The notes under the pieces are model-generated. The model was not told where the DNA came from. It worked only from the letters and a program-made list of their open reading frames with translations, and did not search any database. A stretch of 64,000 nt of DNA from JAGQPD01 sp020426865 (GTDB lineage Bacteria; Planctomycetota; Planctomycetia; Pirellulales; Pirellulaceae). Positions 27,068 to 36,710 of the stretch are shown here, piece by piece. The stretch is taken from the NCBI GenBank assembly GCA_041399065.1, contig JAWKTN010000004.1:682001-746000 (forward strand), read 5' to 3'. How positions within the stretch are numbered: the stretch's first letter is position 1; each line of letters starts with the position of its first letter. The translations under genes and the position numbers were made by a program.

Positions 27068-27477
27068 TAATAGTGCGAATAATAAAGGTAACGGCTCGGG
27101 TGCCCCGTCGCCATGACCCCCTGGGACTGCATCCTCGGCAGGACCGGCTTGTTCTCCAACGGCGTCGGCATCCTTGTCGGTGTGGGGGGCTTTCGGGCAT
27201 CCGCGAATCGGCGTTCTACTTGCGGGCGGATAAATGACTGGTAGCGTGTCGCCGCCAAACCTGACGTGCTTCCCACCATGTTCGTTAACCGAACATACGG
27301 ACTTACCGTCGGTTTGTAGTACACACTGGCGCCCGAATACGCCGCGACCTTGTTCTGATAAGCACGTTGACGATAGTACTGGTTAATCGAATCGAATTGC
27401 GCCTGTGCGACGCTGGTCGATGTGATGACGATCGTGACCAATGTCAACGGAATGACGAGCGTTTTGCAATGATTCAT
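27055..27477 (-). CDS. Small secreted protein, unknown function
   Basis: About 140 residues. The signal peptide is MNHCKTLVIPLTLVTIVITSTS with cleavage near AQA. The mature protein is rich in Tyr, Gln, Arg and Pro (SINQYYRQRAYQNKV, SGASVYYKPTVSPYVRL), with TRMPTPLENKPVLPRM in the middle and SRYLYYSHYYQRR at the end. Low complexity and aromatic content suggest a short surface or matrix protein. I chose the ATG at 27477; five further residues are open upstream. It lies between the convergent fcl and the Wzy-like gene on its own strand. Confidence 0.65.
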   Translation of the reverse strand: MNHCKTLVIPLTLVTIVITSTSVAQAQFDSINQYYRQRAYQNKVAAYSGASVYYKPTVSPYVRLTNMVGSTSGLAATRYQSFIRPQVERRFADARKPPTPTRMPTPLENKPVLPRMQSQGVMATGHPSRYLYYSHYYQRR

Positions 27478-27546
27478 CTTATTACTCCTCAATGGAAACC
27501 CTCATGGGGTTCCGGAAAACTTTTGGGCCCCGAAAGGAAGCGTACG

Positions 27547-28935
27547 TCACGAGCCTGCCACGCGACGCTGCGGTTGCAGCGCTAACACTTGCTGATAGTA
27601 CTCCCACATTTTACGTCGCTGTTGGCCGATGAGCTCGGCGGTTTTTTCTCGCCGCATGATCGAATCCATGCGGCCAATCATCATGATGAACGCAAAGTAT
27701 ACGTGGTGATCGAGAAACGACCCTTGTTTGAATAACAATAGCAACTCGAACAGCAGCAGCGCCGCCATACAGGCAACGACCCCGCGCTCTTCGGGTGAAT
27801 CGCCTGTTAATACGAACATCCGGTAGAGACTGCGCCACGCCATGACATTGATGGACACGAACAGGACGAATCCCACGACGCCAAGCTCCCCCAGGATTTC
27901 CACGGGCACGACGTGTGGATAGAACCCGGCCACGCGGTGATCAAATGATGCCGATGAACCCAGGCCGAGTAGCCAGTGAACTGGCGAACTGCTGACCCAA
28001 TACATCAGCACCTTCTTGCTCATCTCAACACGGGTTTCGGAATAATCCTTGCCGATCAAGTCCAAATTCCACCGCCCAGCGTCGGCGAAGTAGCCAAACG
28101 AAAGCGATGCCACGGCGAAAAATAGCAACAAACCGACCGTTCCCATCAACAGCATCCGTAAATTCGTTTTGGAGCCACTGCGGCTGATCCAAATAAAGAC
28201 CACCACGCTGACGACGATCGCAAACAGCTGACCACGCGATCCCGACCTCAAGATCACGGCCAAGCATACAAACGCCACACCCCACCGCACGATTTGCCAG
28301 AATCTCGCCACCCCTTTGAAATTCAACATCAGTGCCGCAATCAGCACGTGACCACCCATACTTGCGACCGCCAGAGGATTCAATCGGTGAACCTCTTGGC
28401 CCCATTGCGACTGGACGCCACCGCCACCGACCTTAATCGTTCGTCCCCACTCATGGATTTGTGTTTGTGAGAGTACCAATATCGATACGATCGAGCCGAC
28501 AATCAGTAGACGCAGCAAGGCCTGTTGGGCATCTTTGGTGCGCGTCAGTATCAACGGCATCAGGAATACGTATGACAAGTTGTACGGCAAATACATCTTG
28601 TAGAAGAACCATGAGATGTTCGAATCGATCGACCAAATACAGGTTAGCCCGGTGAAGATGTAAAGAATCGACAACATCCACACCAGAGGCGGAAGGTCTC
28701 GCAGCGGATTACGCCCGTGGATAATAAACGATGACAGGACCGCCGCCAGCACGATCGTTCCGGAAAACAAATTCAGATATGTGGAATTTTGTGCGAAAAA
28801 CGTCGTGTTCACCTGCGCCCATTGCTCGAATGCATAGACACAAATGCCCGCTGATAGCGCCCACGCCGGGCGCATGATCGACCCCAGCCCCAGAGCCGCG
28901 ATCAACAGCATGGCCACCGGCAACATATCACCCAC
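27547..28935 (-). CDS. O-antigen ligase/polymerase-like membrane protein
   Basis: A 462-residue polytopic protein with about ten to twelve helices and a large loop before the last ones. The loop region has NLDLIGKDYSETRVEMSKKVLMYWVSSSPVHWLLGLGSSASFDHRV and then HVVPVEILGELGVVGFVLFV. The latter is the histidine/glutamate segment typical of the Wzy_C / O-antigen ligase family (the H-N-x-x-L-x-x-x-x-x-E-x-G position). These proteins join or polymerise lipid-linked glycan on the outer face of the inner membrane. It is the best candidate polymerase for this cluster, although transcribed on the opposite strand from most of it. Polymerase versus ligase cannot be told from sequence. Confidence 0.8.
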   Translation of the reverse strand: MGDMLPVAMLLIAALGLGSIMRPAWALSAGICVYAFEQWAQVNTTFFAQNSTYLNLFSGTIVLAAVLSSFIIHGRNPLRDLPPLVWMLSILYIFTGLTCIWSIDSNISWFFYKMYLPYNLSYVFLMPLILTRTKDAQQALLRLLIVGSIVSILVLSQTQIHEWGRTIKVGGGGVQSQWGQEVHRLNPLAVASMGGHVLIAALMLNFKGVARFWQIVRWGVAFVCLAVILRSGSRGQLFAIVVSVVVFIWISRSGSKTNLRMLLMGTVGLLLFFAVASLSFGYFADAGRWNLDLIGKDYSETRVEMSKKVLMYWVSSSPVHWLLGLGSSASFDHRVAGFYPHVVPVEILGELGVVGFVLFVSINVMAWRSLYRMFVLTGDSPEERGVVACMAALLLFELLLLFKQGSFLDHHVYFAFIMMIGRMDSIMRREKTAELIGQQRRKMWEYYQQVLALQPQRRVAGS

Positions 28936-29274
28936 GAGTTTGCTCTCCGATTTGGTCGATTGTCATATCCCCGTAGGGAAAAAGAACCACCCAATCCCTA
29001 CTATCGTAATGCATTTCATACGGGCCGATGACGATATGGGTTCCTATTTCGACGGTTTTATTGAAAAATCGGGACGTTCGACCCGCTGACCTACCCGCTT
29101 TCCCGCGCCATCTTGGTCGAACTGGACTGCGAGATGTGCGGATTCCGACTTACTATTATAGCCGCGCCGCCACGCAAGCTCCCACTATCAGCCAAAAATA
29201 CCGCAGCGATTACAGTCTGCCAGTAAGTGAAACCCGAAATATCCCTACCAAACAACCACTGAGACCAACCTTAC
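28936..29274. other. Divergent intergenic region between Wzy-like gene and asnB
   Basis: About 340 bp without a convincing gene. A -10-like TATTAT (29154-29159) faces asnB, but I see no matching -35. No hairpin terminator or RNA gene is apparent. Confidence 0.4.
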
Positions 29275-31185
29275 ATGTGTGGCATCTTCGCCTTCTTTTC
29301 TCCACAATCCGTCCCCCAACACGCATCACTGACCAGCGACGCATTGGCGAAGATTGCACATCGAGGTCCGGACGGACAAGGGTGGGTTACCGGAATGGAA
29401 CGGCAAATTGTCGCCCACTTCTCTCCCGCCCTTCCAGCCGATCCGCCTTCCGCTGCCGCCAACTGGGGGTTGGGTCATGCTCGTCTGGCCATTCTCGACC
29501 TTTCGGCTGCCGGACTGCAGCCGATGGCCTCACATGATCAGCGAATCTGGACCGTTTTCAACGGCGAAATCTACAACTATCTTGAAATCCGCGACGAACT
29601 GATTGCCCTTGGCCATCACTTCCATACTGCGACTGACACCGAAGTGCTACTGACGTCTTACCGTCAATGGGGTACCGAATGCCTCAGGCGTTTCGTCGGC
29701 ATGTTCGCGTTCGTTCTCGTCGACCTTGATAGTGGAATCGTCTTCGCCGCTCGCGATCGACTCGGCATCAAACCCATCTACTTCTGGAACGGTCCACATT
29801 ATGCACTCGTCGTTTCCGAACCAAAACAACTTCTTGCTTCCCCCGATTTTCGCCCACGTGTCCATCGACAACAAATCCTCGATTTCCTTATCGACGGTGT
29901 CCTCGGACACGAACCTGACATCTGCTGCTTTGCCAACGTTCGCCCTTTGCCCGCTGCCCACTCCCTGCAATGGAAACTGGGTACCGAACCGGATCTGGCT
30001 AAGGCCCGCGCGTACTGGCAACCGACCACCAAAGTCGAGCCCCAATCGTGGCATGAAGCGGTCGAGAAAACCGGGGTACTCTTTCGCGACGCGGTGCGCT
30101 TGCGACTACGCTCCGACGTCCCCATTGGTACGTGCCTCTCCGGGGGCGTGGACTCGTCCAGCATCGTCGGCGTCGCCGCTCGAGAACATTCGCTGAAAAT
30201 GAAAACGTTTTCAATCTGTAGCGAGGATCCGCGGTTCGATGAGCAGTTTTATATCGACTCGGTCAATCGCCACTGCCAGACCGAATCCGTCAAACATTTC
30301 CTCTCCGCCGATCGTGTCATCGAAGAACTCGATTCGCTTGTCTACTATCAGGATGAGCCGTTTCGAAGTATCAGTCAGTACGGCGAATTCGTCGTCATGC
30401 GGCTGGCACGCGAAAATGGCGTTACCGTGCTATTGAACGGACAAGGGGGGGATGAGGTCATGTGCGGTTACCGCAAATTTACGTTTTTCTTCCTCCGCCA
30501 ACTTTGGGCGTCTCGCAAATTCGCCGCTCTCGGCTACCATACCTGGAAAAACCTCTGGAACGGAGACCGAGGGCTGTGGGATCTCAAAGGTGGCTTTCGC
30601 TATTTTCCCACATGGCTGCGGCCACAGACGTTTTCATGGAGCAACATGTTGCGCCACAATTGGGCCACACACTCCCGCATGCCCTGGCAGCAACGCATGG
30701 GAAAGACGATCGATCTGCACGAACATCAATGGGCCGATCTGGCTCACTGGAGCCTCCCGCTGCTCCTGCGCTACCAAGATCGCAACAGCATGGCACACGG
30801 CATCGAAGGACGTGTCCCCATGACCGATCATCGTCTCGTGGAACATCTTCTGACCGTTCCCGAAGCATACTTCTTTGAAGGTGGCCGCACCAAACGTATC
30901 CTCCTCGATGCCTTGGGCGACACCGTTCCCCCCCCAGTAAGATACCGGCGAACGAAGATGGGGTTTGAAACACCGCAAGCCGCTTGGCTGCGAGGCAAAC
31001 TAGGTGCACACTTGGAAAATTGCGTACGCAATTCGCAACGCCTCAGCGAGATCCTTGATACCAACGCTGTTGCCAATTCCATGCAGGCCTGCCGTAGGGG
31101 CCAATTCAAGCTGCCCCATCATAGCCTGTTCGCACCCGGGGTGCTTGCCATCTGGATGGAGCGATTTCAGGTGGATCCTGAATAA
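29275..31185 (+). CDS. asnB: Asparagine synthase-type amidotransferase (glutamine-hydrolysing)
   Basis: A 636-residue class II amidotransferase. The Ntn glutaminase domain begins MCGIFAFF with Cys2 as nucleophile, then HRGPDGQGW, LGHARLAILDLSAAGLQPM and FNGEIYNYLEIRDEL. The synthetase domain has the pyrophosphate loop LSGGVDSSSIVGVAA, NGQGGDEVMCGYRKF and, near the end, HGIEGRVPMTDHRLVEHLL. In surface-polysaccharide clusters such enzymes often amidate uronic acids. With WecC making ManNAcA here, that substrate is plausible, but free asparagine synthesis is possible too. A strong start site is fixed by the conserved Met-Cys. Confidence 0.93.
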   Translation: MCGIFAFFSPQSVPQHASLTSDALAKIAHRGPDGQGWVTGMERQIVAHFSPALPADPPSAAANWGLGHARLAILDLSAAGLQPMASHDQRIWTVFNGEIYNYLEIRDELIALGHHFHTATDTEVLLTSYRQWGTECLRRFVGMFAFVLVDLDSGIVFAARDRLGIKPIYFWNGPHYALVVSEPKQLLASPDFRPRVHRQQILDFLIDGVLGHEPDICCFANVRPLPAAHSLQWKLGTEPDLAKARAYWQPTTKVEPQSWHEAVEKTGVLFRDAVRLRLRSDVPIGTCLSGGVDSSSIVGVAAREHSLKMKTFSICSEDPRFDEQFYIDSVNRHCQTESVKHFLSADRVIEELDSLVYYQDEPFRSISQYGEFVVMRLARENGVTVLLNGQGGDEVMCGYRKFTFFFLRQLWASRKFAALGYHTWKNLWNGDRGLWDLKGGFRYFPTWLRPQTFSWSNMLRHNWATHSRMPWQQRMGKTIDLHEHQWADLAHWSLPLLLRYQDRNSMAHGIEGRVPMTDHRLVEHLLTVPEAYFFEGGRTKRILLDALGDTVPPPVRYRRTKMGFETPQAAWLRGKLGAHLENCVRNSQRLSEILDTNAVANSMQACRRGQFKLPHHSLFAPGVLAIWMERFQVDPE

Positions 31186-31205
31186 TCTGTGGTTCGTTGC
31201 CGTCG

Positions 31206-33713
31206 CTATTCGTCCAGATCCAGCCGCACGATGGTCAGCGAGTAAGGTGCCAGTTGCTGCTCCAAGGTTCTTGCCGCGTCCGTTACGGTGTGGGTGACGG
31301 GTTGCACGTGTGTTGGGTTGGCAATCGAGTTGATGTCGTCGGGATGTCCGGCGAGTTCCGTCGTCGCCCCCGTGCCTGTCAGTCGGAATCCATCGAGACG
31401 CAGCGCAGCAATGGTCGGATTGGGGGTCGGATTCACGATCTTCACGATCGCCTGCTTCTTCGCCGTGTCACGACTGGCACACGCAAAGATGCGTGGCAAG
31501 TCGTTGGCTGGCAAATCAACGTCTTGAACTAACTCGTCATCCAAATAGCAGTGCACGTGGTTTCCTTCGATCTCCACACGAATGTCGTACCACCGGTTGC
31601 TTTCAATGCTGCCGGGTACCTGCGCGACGATCGATTCATCGCCAGCGTAGTTGACTTGGATGCCGTGCTGCGTATTCTTCCAGCCGCCAATATTCCACTG
31701 TGCGTAAGAGCCGCCGTAGCCTTTGCGGAAGATGATCATGAATCCTTCTTCTCCGTCCGTCCTTCTAGCTTTCAAGCGAATGGTATAGTCGGTCCAGTCG
31801 CGGCTTCCCAGCCAAAGCGTTCCGACCCCGTTGGCATCGCTCTGCCGCAGAACGCCATCCTCACAACTCCATTTGCCCCCGAAGTAGGTTTCTTCGGGGC
31901 GCCCGTCTGGAAACCGTGCCGCATACAACTCCGCTTCACCGTGAGTCACCGTGAGATCTTTGAATTCCGCAGCCGTATGGAAAGTCCCCAACCCGATTTG
32001 GCCACGCCCTCCGTCTGGCGTTCGAGGATCTGTGATCGTTATTGGAAAAGTCACGTCCCCTCGATTCAACGCAAACAACTGTTGAACGTAGTAATTGGGA
32101 GTCGCATATGACATCAGATTGTCGAACCAAATCAGATTCGGTCGCCACTGCCACGCCTCTTCGTGACCAAACAACGGTGCGTAGGACGACATCACGACAA
32201 CATCCGAGTTCCTCTCGATGCCGGTCAAGAACGCGGCTTCCGACAAGGCGCCGATGACGTTGTTGCGATTCATCGGTGAAGTAATCGCCACCGTTTGAGC
32301 AGCATATTCGCCCATGAAGACTTTGGGGCCGCTACGGTCGTACTCGTCGTAGCGAGTAGCCGATTTCAGGAACCAATCCGGCATCGCATACACATGCTCG
32401 TCAATGATCTGCGCTTTCAACTCTCGCAATCGTGGCCAGAGAAATTGAAACCGTTCGTCACCAGGCGACGGGCCTGACGTGGTGACCAATTCAATCTCCG
32501 GATGCTTTTCCTGAAGCGCTTTGGCAAACAATTCATATCGCTCGATATACTGGGGCCCCCATTGTTCGTTTCCAATGCCGATTAACTTCATGTGAAACGG
32601 CGTTGGATGACCCATTGCCGCCCTTTTCGCTCCCCATGGCGTGTCGACGCCACCATTGGCGAATTCGATCAGATCCAGAGCGTCTTGAATGAAAGGTTGA
32701 AGTTGATCCAGCGGAACTAATTCGCCGGAATTGAACTGACATGCCATCCCGCAATTGACGATCGGTAACGGTTCGGCACCCAAGTCCTCACTCAAGAGGA
32801 AATACTCATAAAAACCCAGTGCGAAGGATTGGAAATAGTCGGGCGTCGGTCGGTGTTTGAATTCGTAATTCCAGCGATTGATCAGCAGTTTTCGCTCGTG
32901 CAGTGCACCAATCGTCGTCTTCCACTGATAGCGATATTTCAGTTCACTCCCCTCCACAATACAACCGCCAGGAAACCGCAGGAATGCCGGCTTGAGGTCA
33001 GCAAGTTTCTGCACCAGGTCCGCGCGCAATCCATGAGGTCGGTTCCGCCACGTGTCAGTTGGCACGAGACTGACCCAATCAACGTCGACACCGCCAGGCG
33101 AATCCAACAACAATTCCAGGTGGCCATGCAATTCGGTGATCGACGGGGAAAGAGTCCCGGTACGTTGCTGCCAATCCCCGGCTACTGGCGGCAGTGTCAA
33201 TTCGGCCAGTACCGTCCCATCCGCTTTAACCATCCGGGCTCGGATGACCGCCGGACGGTCTGTCGTCGAACGGGCCCATAACTCGATCCGGTAGGCCCTG
33301 CCCTTTTCAAACCCCATGCCGCGAAAACCCTGATTGGCGACGCCTTCCCGCTCGCCGTGATGACGACTGACCAATTGCAAGTAATGTGGGCTCTCGCTGA
33401 AAATCGGCGATTCCGTAAGTGCGGTCACATGGCACTGATCGCTAGCCTCCGATAGCTTCTGCCATCCCATCAATGCATCCGGAAACTCGAACGCGCCGTT
33501 CTTGACCAGATCAGCGTTGAGCCCGCCGTCGCCACCGAAATTGATGTCCTCAAAGAATACACCAACCAGTCGTGGGCTAATCGGATGCCCTCCGTTGGTT
33601 GAGACCGTGATCGATACGCCAGGAGCGTCCGCAGCGATTGCGATGTGACAAACGAAAAACAACATCCATGTAGCAAACACATTCAAAAGGCTGGGGTAGA
33701 ATCGTTCTCGCAC
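31206..33713 (-). CDS. Secreted GH51-type alpha-L-arabinofuranosidase
   Basis: An 835-residue exported glycosidase. The signal peptide (FATWMLFFVCHIAIAADA) is followed by PRLVGVFFEDINFGGDGGLNADLVKNGAFEFP, typical of GH51. A carbohydrate-binding-like beta domain (residues about 60-210) is inserted before the TIM barrel. The acid/base Glu lies in LIGIGNEQWGPQY and the nucleophile in KVFMGEYAAQT. The C-terminal part adds a laminin-G/concanavalin-like domain of about 150 residues (EETYFGGKWSCEDGVL, YDIRVEIEGNHVHCYLDDELV), ending in the beta domain. It removes arabinose from arabinan or arabinoxylan outside the cytoplasm. The xylulokinase at 43108 could serve downstream pentose use. Confidence 0.9.
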   Translation of the reverse strand: MRERFYPSLLNVFATWMLFFVCHIAIAADAPGVSITVSTNGGHPISPRLVGVFFEDINFGGDGGLNADLVKNGAFEFPDALMGWQKLSEASDQCHVTALTESPIFSESPHYLQLVSRHHGEREGVANQGFRGMGFEKGRAYRIELWARSTTDRPAVIRARMVKADGTVLAELTLPPVAGDWQQRTGTLSPSITELHGHLELLLDSPGGVDVDWVSLVPTDTWRNRPHGLRADLVQKLADLKPAFLRFPGGCIVEGSELKYRYQWKTTIGALHERKLLINRWNYEFKHRPTPDYFQSFALGFYEYFLLSEDLGAEPLPIVNCGMACQFNSGELVPLDQLQPFIQDALDLIEFANGGVDTPWGAKRAAMGHPTPFHMKLIGIGNEQWGPQYIERYELFAKALQEKHPEIELVTTSGPSPGDERFQFLWPRLRELKAQIIDEHVYAMPDWFLKSATRYDEYDRSGPKVFMGEYAAQTVAITSPMNRNNVIGALSEAAFLTGIERNSDVVVMSSYAPLFGHEEAWQWRPNLIWFDNLMSYATPNYYVQQLFALNRGDVTFPITITDPRTPDGGRGQIGLGTFHTAAEFKDLTVTHGEAELYAARFPDGRPEETYFGGKWSCEDGVLRQSDANGVGTLWLGSRDWTDYTIRLKARRTDGEEGFMIIFRKGYGGSYAQWNIGGWKNTQHGIQVNYAGDESIVAQVPGSIESNRWYDIRVEIEGNHVHCYLDDELVQDVDLPANDLPRIFACASRDTAKKQAIVKIVNPTPNPTIAALRLDGFRLTGTGATTELAGHPDDINSIANPTHVQPVTHTVTDAARTLEQQLAPYSLTIVRLDLDE

Positions 33714-33854
33714 GTGTCGGTTCCTATTTTGAATTTCAAGGAGGGTAAAACTGGAAAAATGCCCGCCGTGACCTTTTTTCCCTTCCGGGATCGAATCTGC
33801 CGCCCGAGTAACACCTTGGCAACCGCCCCTTCATATTGCCAATAAGCTGACACT

Positions 33855-34379
33855 TCACTCTTGGCCATCGCGTAACGCAATGTCCACCATCAAATCATGT
33901 GCCACTTTTTCCAACGCTGTACGTACTGTATCGGGCGAGACTCCGGCCGGCAAACGCAAGTTGGCAGTAGCCTGAAAGATCGGGCCGCCCGAATTTGGAG
34001 CCGGAACGCACCGGGTTTGGAGTTCTTCAACATTCACGCCATGTGCCGCAAGTACATGGGAAATCTCGCGGACAATGCCTGGACGATCGTTCCCAACCAA
34101 ATCAAGCAGATAGGGCATATACTCCGATTGGAGGGGGACGTGGCTGTCCAGATCCGCCAGGCAGCGCACGCCCTGCTCCGTCAATTGCTCGAACGAAGCC
34201 AACAGCGACGCCTCCTGATCCGCAGGGATCTCGACACGCACTATCCCCGCAAACTTGCCCCCCAAATGCGCCATGCGGCTTTCCAACCAATTCCCCTGGT
34301 GATCTCGAACCACCTGTGCGATCGCCTCGACAATCCCCGGGCGGTCCTGTCCCACGATCGTTACGACTATTGCGTTCAT
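33855..34379 (-). CDS. Two-ACT-domain protein (GcvR-like)
   Basis: A 174-residue protein made of two ACT domains. The first begins MNAIVVTIVGQDRPGIVEAIAQVVRDHQGNWLESRMAHLGGKFAGIVRVEIPAD. The second has YLLDLVGNDRPGIVREISHVLAAHGVNVEELQTRC. The D-R-P-G-I-V loops bind small amino-acid-like ligands. GcvR of enterobacteria regulates glycine cleavage through GcvA, but outside that group the role of this family is unproven, so I leave the symbol blank. It sits alone, downstream of nothing obviously related. Confidence 0.88.
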   Translation of the reverse strand: MNAIVVTIVGQDRPGIVEAIAQVVRDHQGNWLESRMAHLGGKFAGIVRVEIPADQEASLLASFEQLTEQGVRCLADLDSHVPLQSEYMPYLLDLVGNDRPGIVREISHVLAAHGVNVEELQTRCVPAPNSGGPIFQATANLRLPAGVSPDTVRTALEKVAHDLMVDIALRDGQE

Positions 34380-34664
34380 AACCAGTCATCCCGCGAGTTC
34401 GGCTGAAAAACAATATTTAACTGTTTACGAGCGTTGCCGGCAAGCTGACATGGGCCGATGTGACGGGCGAAATAACAGAGGTATTTGCGGTTTACTGATC
34501 ATTTCTTAACCAGCGGTGACGCACGCGGTTTGGTCTCGTCGCCCGGCGACAACCGCGATAGACTAGGTGTGGGGCGGGGGCTGGGATTGACGAGCGAAAC
34601 AGCATTCGGATGGACAGCATTCGGACGGACAGCGACGGATTGGGTAATAGCATAACGGAGCCTC

Positions 34665-36710
34665 ATGATGGCTGACACAAACATCGATCGGCATCGCCGT
34701 TGTTTCGGAGGATACTTGTATGTCCTGGGGGTGATTGCGTGCAATACACTGGCGCTAACGACGGCACAAGGGCAGGTCGAGTCGGCCGGCGTGACGATTG
34801 CGCCGTTTGATGTTACGGACGTGGACGGACAGAACATCCGCGTCGCACCAACAGCTGGTCTGAATGCAACGGTCGTTTGTTTTCTGGGAACGGAATGTCC
34901 GCTGGCGCGGCTGTATGCCCCGCGGCTAATCGCACTGTCCAACGCCTTTGACGACCGCGGTGTGCGTTTCGTCGGGGTGATGAGTAATCAGCAAGATTCC
35001 CCCGCGGATATTCGTGAATACCTCGAACTACAAGGTATTGGCTTTGCTGTCGGAAAGGATGAAGGCAATCATGTCGCCGATGCGTTTCGAGCTCAGCGGA
35101 CGCCGGAAGTGTTTGTGCTCGACGAGCAGTTCACGGTTCGTTATCGCGGGCGAATCGACGATCAATACCAGCCCGGCATATCCCGACCGGCCGCCACTCG
35201 CGAGGAACTACGTGAAGCGGTCGAATCGGTGCTGGATGGGCGCCCCGTGCAACGACCGGTCACCACCGGCGTGGGATGTCTGATCGGCCGCGTGCATGAT
35301 GTCGCGGATCAAGGTGCGGACGGCACCAGTGCCGTGACGTTTTCAAAGCAAGTGTCGCGAGTGCTCAATACGCATTGTGTCGAGTGTCATCGTGAGGGCG
35401 AGATTGGCCCGTTTGCGCTGACGGACTATGACGAAATCGTAGGTTGGGCTGACATGATCGTGGAGGTGGTCGATCAAGGACGGATGCCACCCTGGCATGC
35501 CAATCCCGACTTTGGTCACTACGCGAACGAACGGATCATGTCGGACAAAGAGAAGCAAGTATTACGCGACTGGCTGGCCGCCGGCACGCCGTTCGGCGAC
35601 GGCGGTGATTTGCCGGAGTCGCCTCAATTCGTTACCGGTTGGCGATTGTCGAAACAACCGGACTTGATCGTCGACATGGCTGCCGAACCGTTTCAGGTGC
35701 CCGATGAGGGGACGGTCGACTATCAGTATTTTGTCGTAGATCCGGGATTCACGGAAGACAAGTGGGTTTCCGCGGCGGAAGTTATCGCGGGTAATCCCGC
35801 GGTCGTCCACCACAGCATCGTCTTCATTCGCCCGCCGGATGGAGTCGATATGAAAGGTATCGGGTGGCTTACTGCGTACGTTCCCGGCCAGCAGTCCGCG
35901 GAATGGCCACCGGGGCATGCCAGACGCGTTCCCGCAGGCTCGAAATTCGTCTTCCAACAGCATTACACGCCCAACGGCACACAACAGCACGACTTGACTC
36001 GTGTCGGAATCTCTTTCGCAAATGACACTGACGTGACTGACGAGGTATTTACCGTAATCGCCATCAATCAGGACTTTGAGATTCCCCCTCGCGATGCGGC
36101 CTACGACGTGTTCGCCAAGGTCCGCTGGCTCCCCCCCGGCGGACGTCTGCTGGGCGCTGCTCCTCATATGCATTTGCGGGGAAAATCATTTCGCTTGCGG
36201 GCCCTGCGCGGCGAACAGGAACGAGTACTGTTGGATGTGCCGCACTACGATTTCAATTGGCAACACGCATATCAGTTCCCGCAGCCGATTGTTCTGGACG
36301 AAGTCGACGAGCTAAATGTCACGGTCACATTCGATAATTCCGAAGACAACCCCGTGAACCCGGACCCGGATCAACGGGTAACCTGGGGGGATCAAACATG
36401 GGAAGAGATGGCCGTGGCGTTTTTTGAAGTGGCACAGCCGCGAAATCAAACATCGCGCCGGCGAATTGCCGAGACGAGCCCTATCATCGACCCTGCGGAG
36501 CGCGATCGGCAGATTGAAAATATTGTGTCACGTTTTTTTGCGCGATTCGATCGTGATCGAGATGGCATCATCGTCGAACACGAAACGCCCTTCACGATTC
36601 GACTTTTTGGTTACTGGGAATTCGACGAAAACAACGATGGCAAATTGTCTCGAGACGAGATCGAACAAGCAGCAATGAAAAGAGTAACGGATGATCGCGC
36701 GGGCTTTTAA
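34665..36710 (+). CDS. Redoxin / cytochrome c / copper-monooxygenase-like / EF-hand fusion protein
   Basis: A 681-residue exported protein with four parts. After a signal segment (LYVLGVIACNTLALTTAQG), residues about 45-190 form a thioredoxin-fold redoxin with a single Cys in LGTECPLARL (C78). A class I cytochrome c motif C-V-E-C-H (238-242) lies in the next segment, with a possible Met ligand further on. Residues about 340-600 resemble the peptidylglycine monooxygenase copper fold: H-H-S-I-V (382-383), FQQHYTPNG, and H-M-H-L-R-G (501-503). At the C-terminus two EF-hand loops are visible (DRDRDGIIVEHE, DENNDGKLSRDE). It overlaps the RND gene by 20 bp, so the two are probably coupled. The substrate is unknown. 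Confidence 0.88.
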   Translation: MMADTNIDRHRRCFGGYLYVLGVIACNTLALTTAQGQVESAGVTIAPFDVTDVDGQNIRVAPTAGLNATVVCFLGTECPLARLYAPRLIALSNAFDDRGVRFVGVMSNQQDSPADIREYLELQGIGFAVGKDEGNHVADAFRAQRTPEVFVLDEQFTVRYRGRIDDQYQPGISRPAATREELREAVESVLDGRPVQRPVTTGVGCLIGRVHDVADQGADGTSAVTFSKQVSRVLNTHCVECHREGEIGPFALTDYDEIVGWADMIVEVVDQGRMPPWHANPDFGHYANERIMSDKEKQVLRDWLAAGTPFGDGGDLPESPQFVTGWRLSKQPDLIVDMAAEPFQVPDEGTVDYQYFVVDPGFTEDKWVSAAEVIAGNPAVVHHSIVFIRPPDGVDMKGIGWLTAYVPGQQSAEWPPGHARRVPAGSKFVFQQHYTPNGTQQHDLTRVGISFANDTDVTDEVFTVIAINQDFEIPPRDAAYDVFAKVRWLPPGGRLLGAAPHMHLRGKSFRLRALRGEQERVLLDVPHYDFNWQHAYQFPQPIVLDEVDELNVTVTFDNSEDNPVNPDPDQRVTWGDQTWEEMAVAFFEVAQPRNQTSRRRIAETSPIIDPAERDRQIENIVSRFFARFDRDRDGIIVEHETPFTIRLFGYWEFDENNDGKLSRDEIEQAAMKRVTDDRAGF

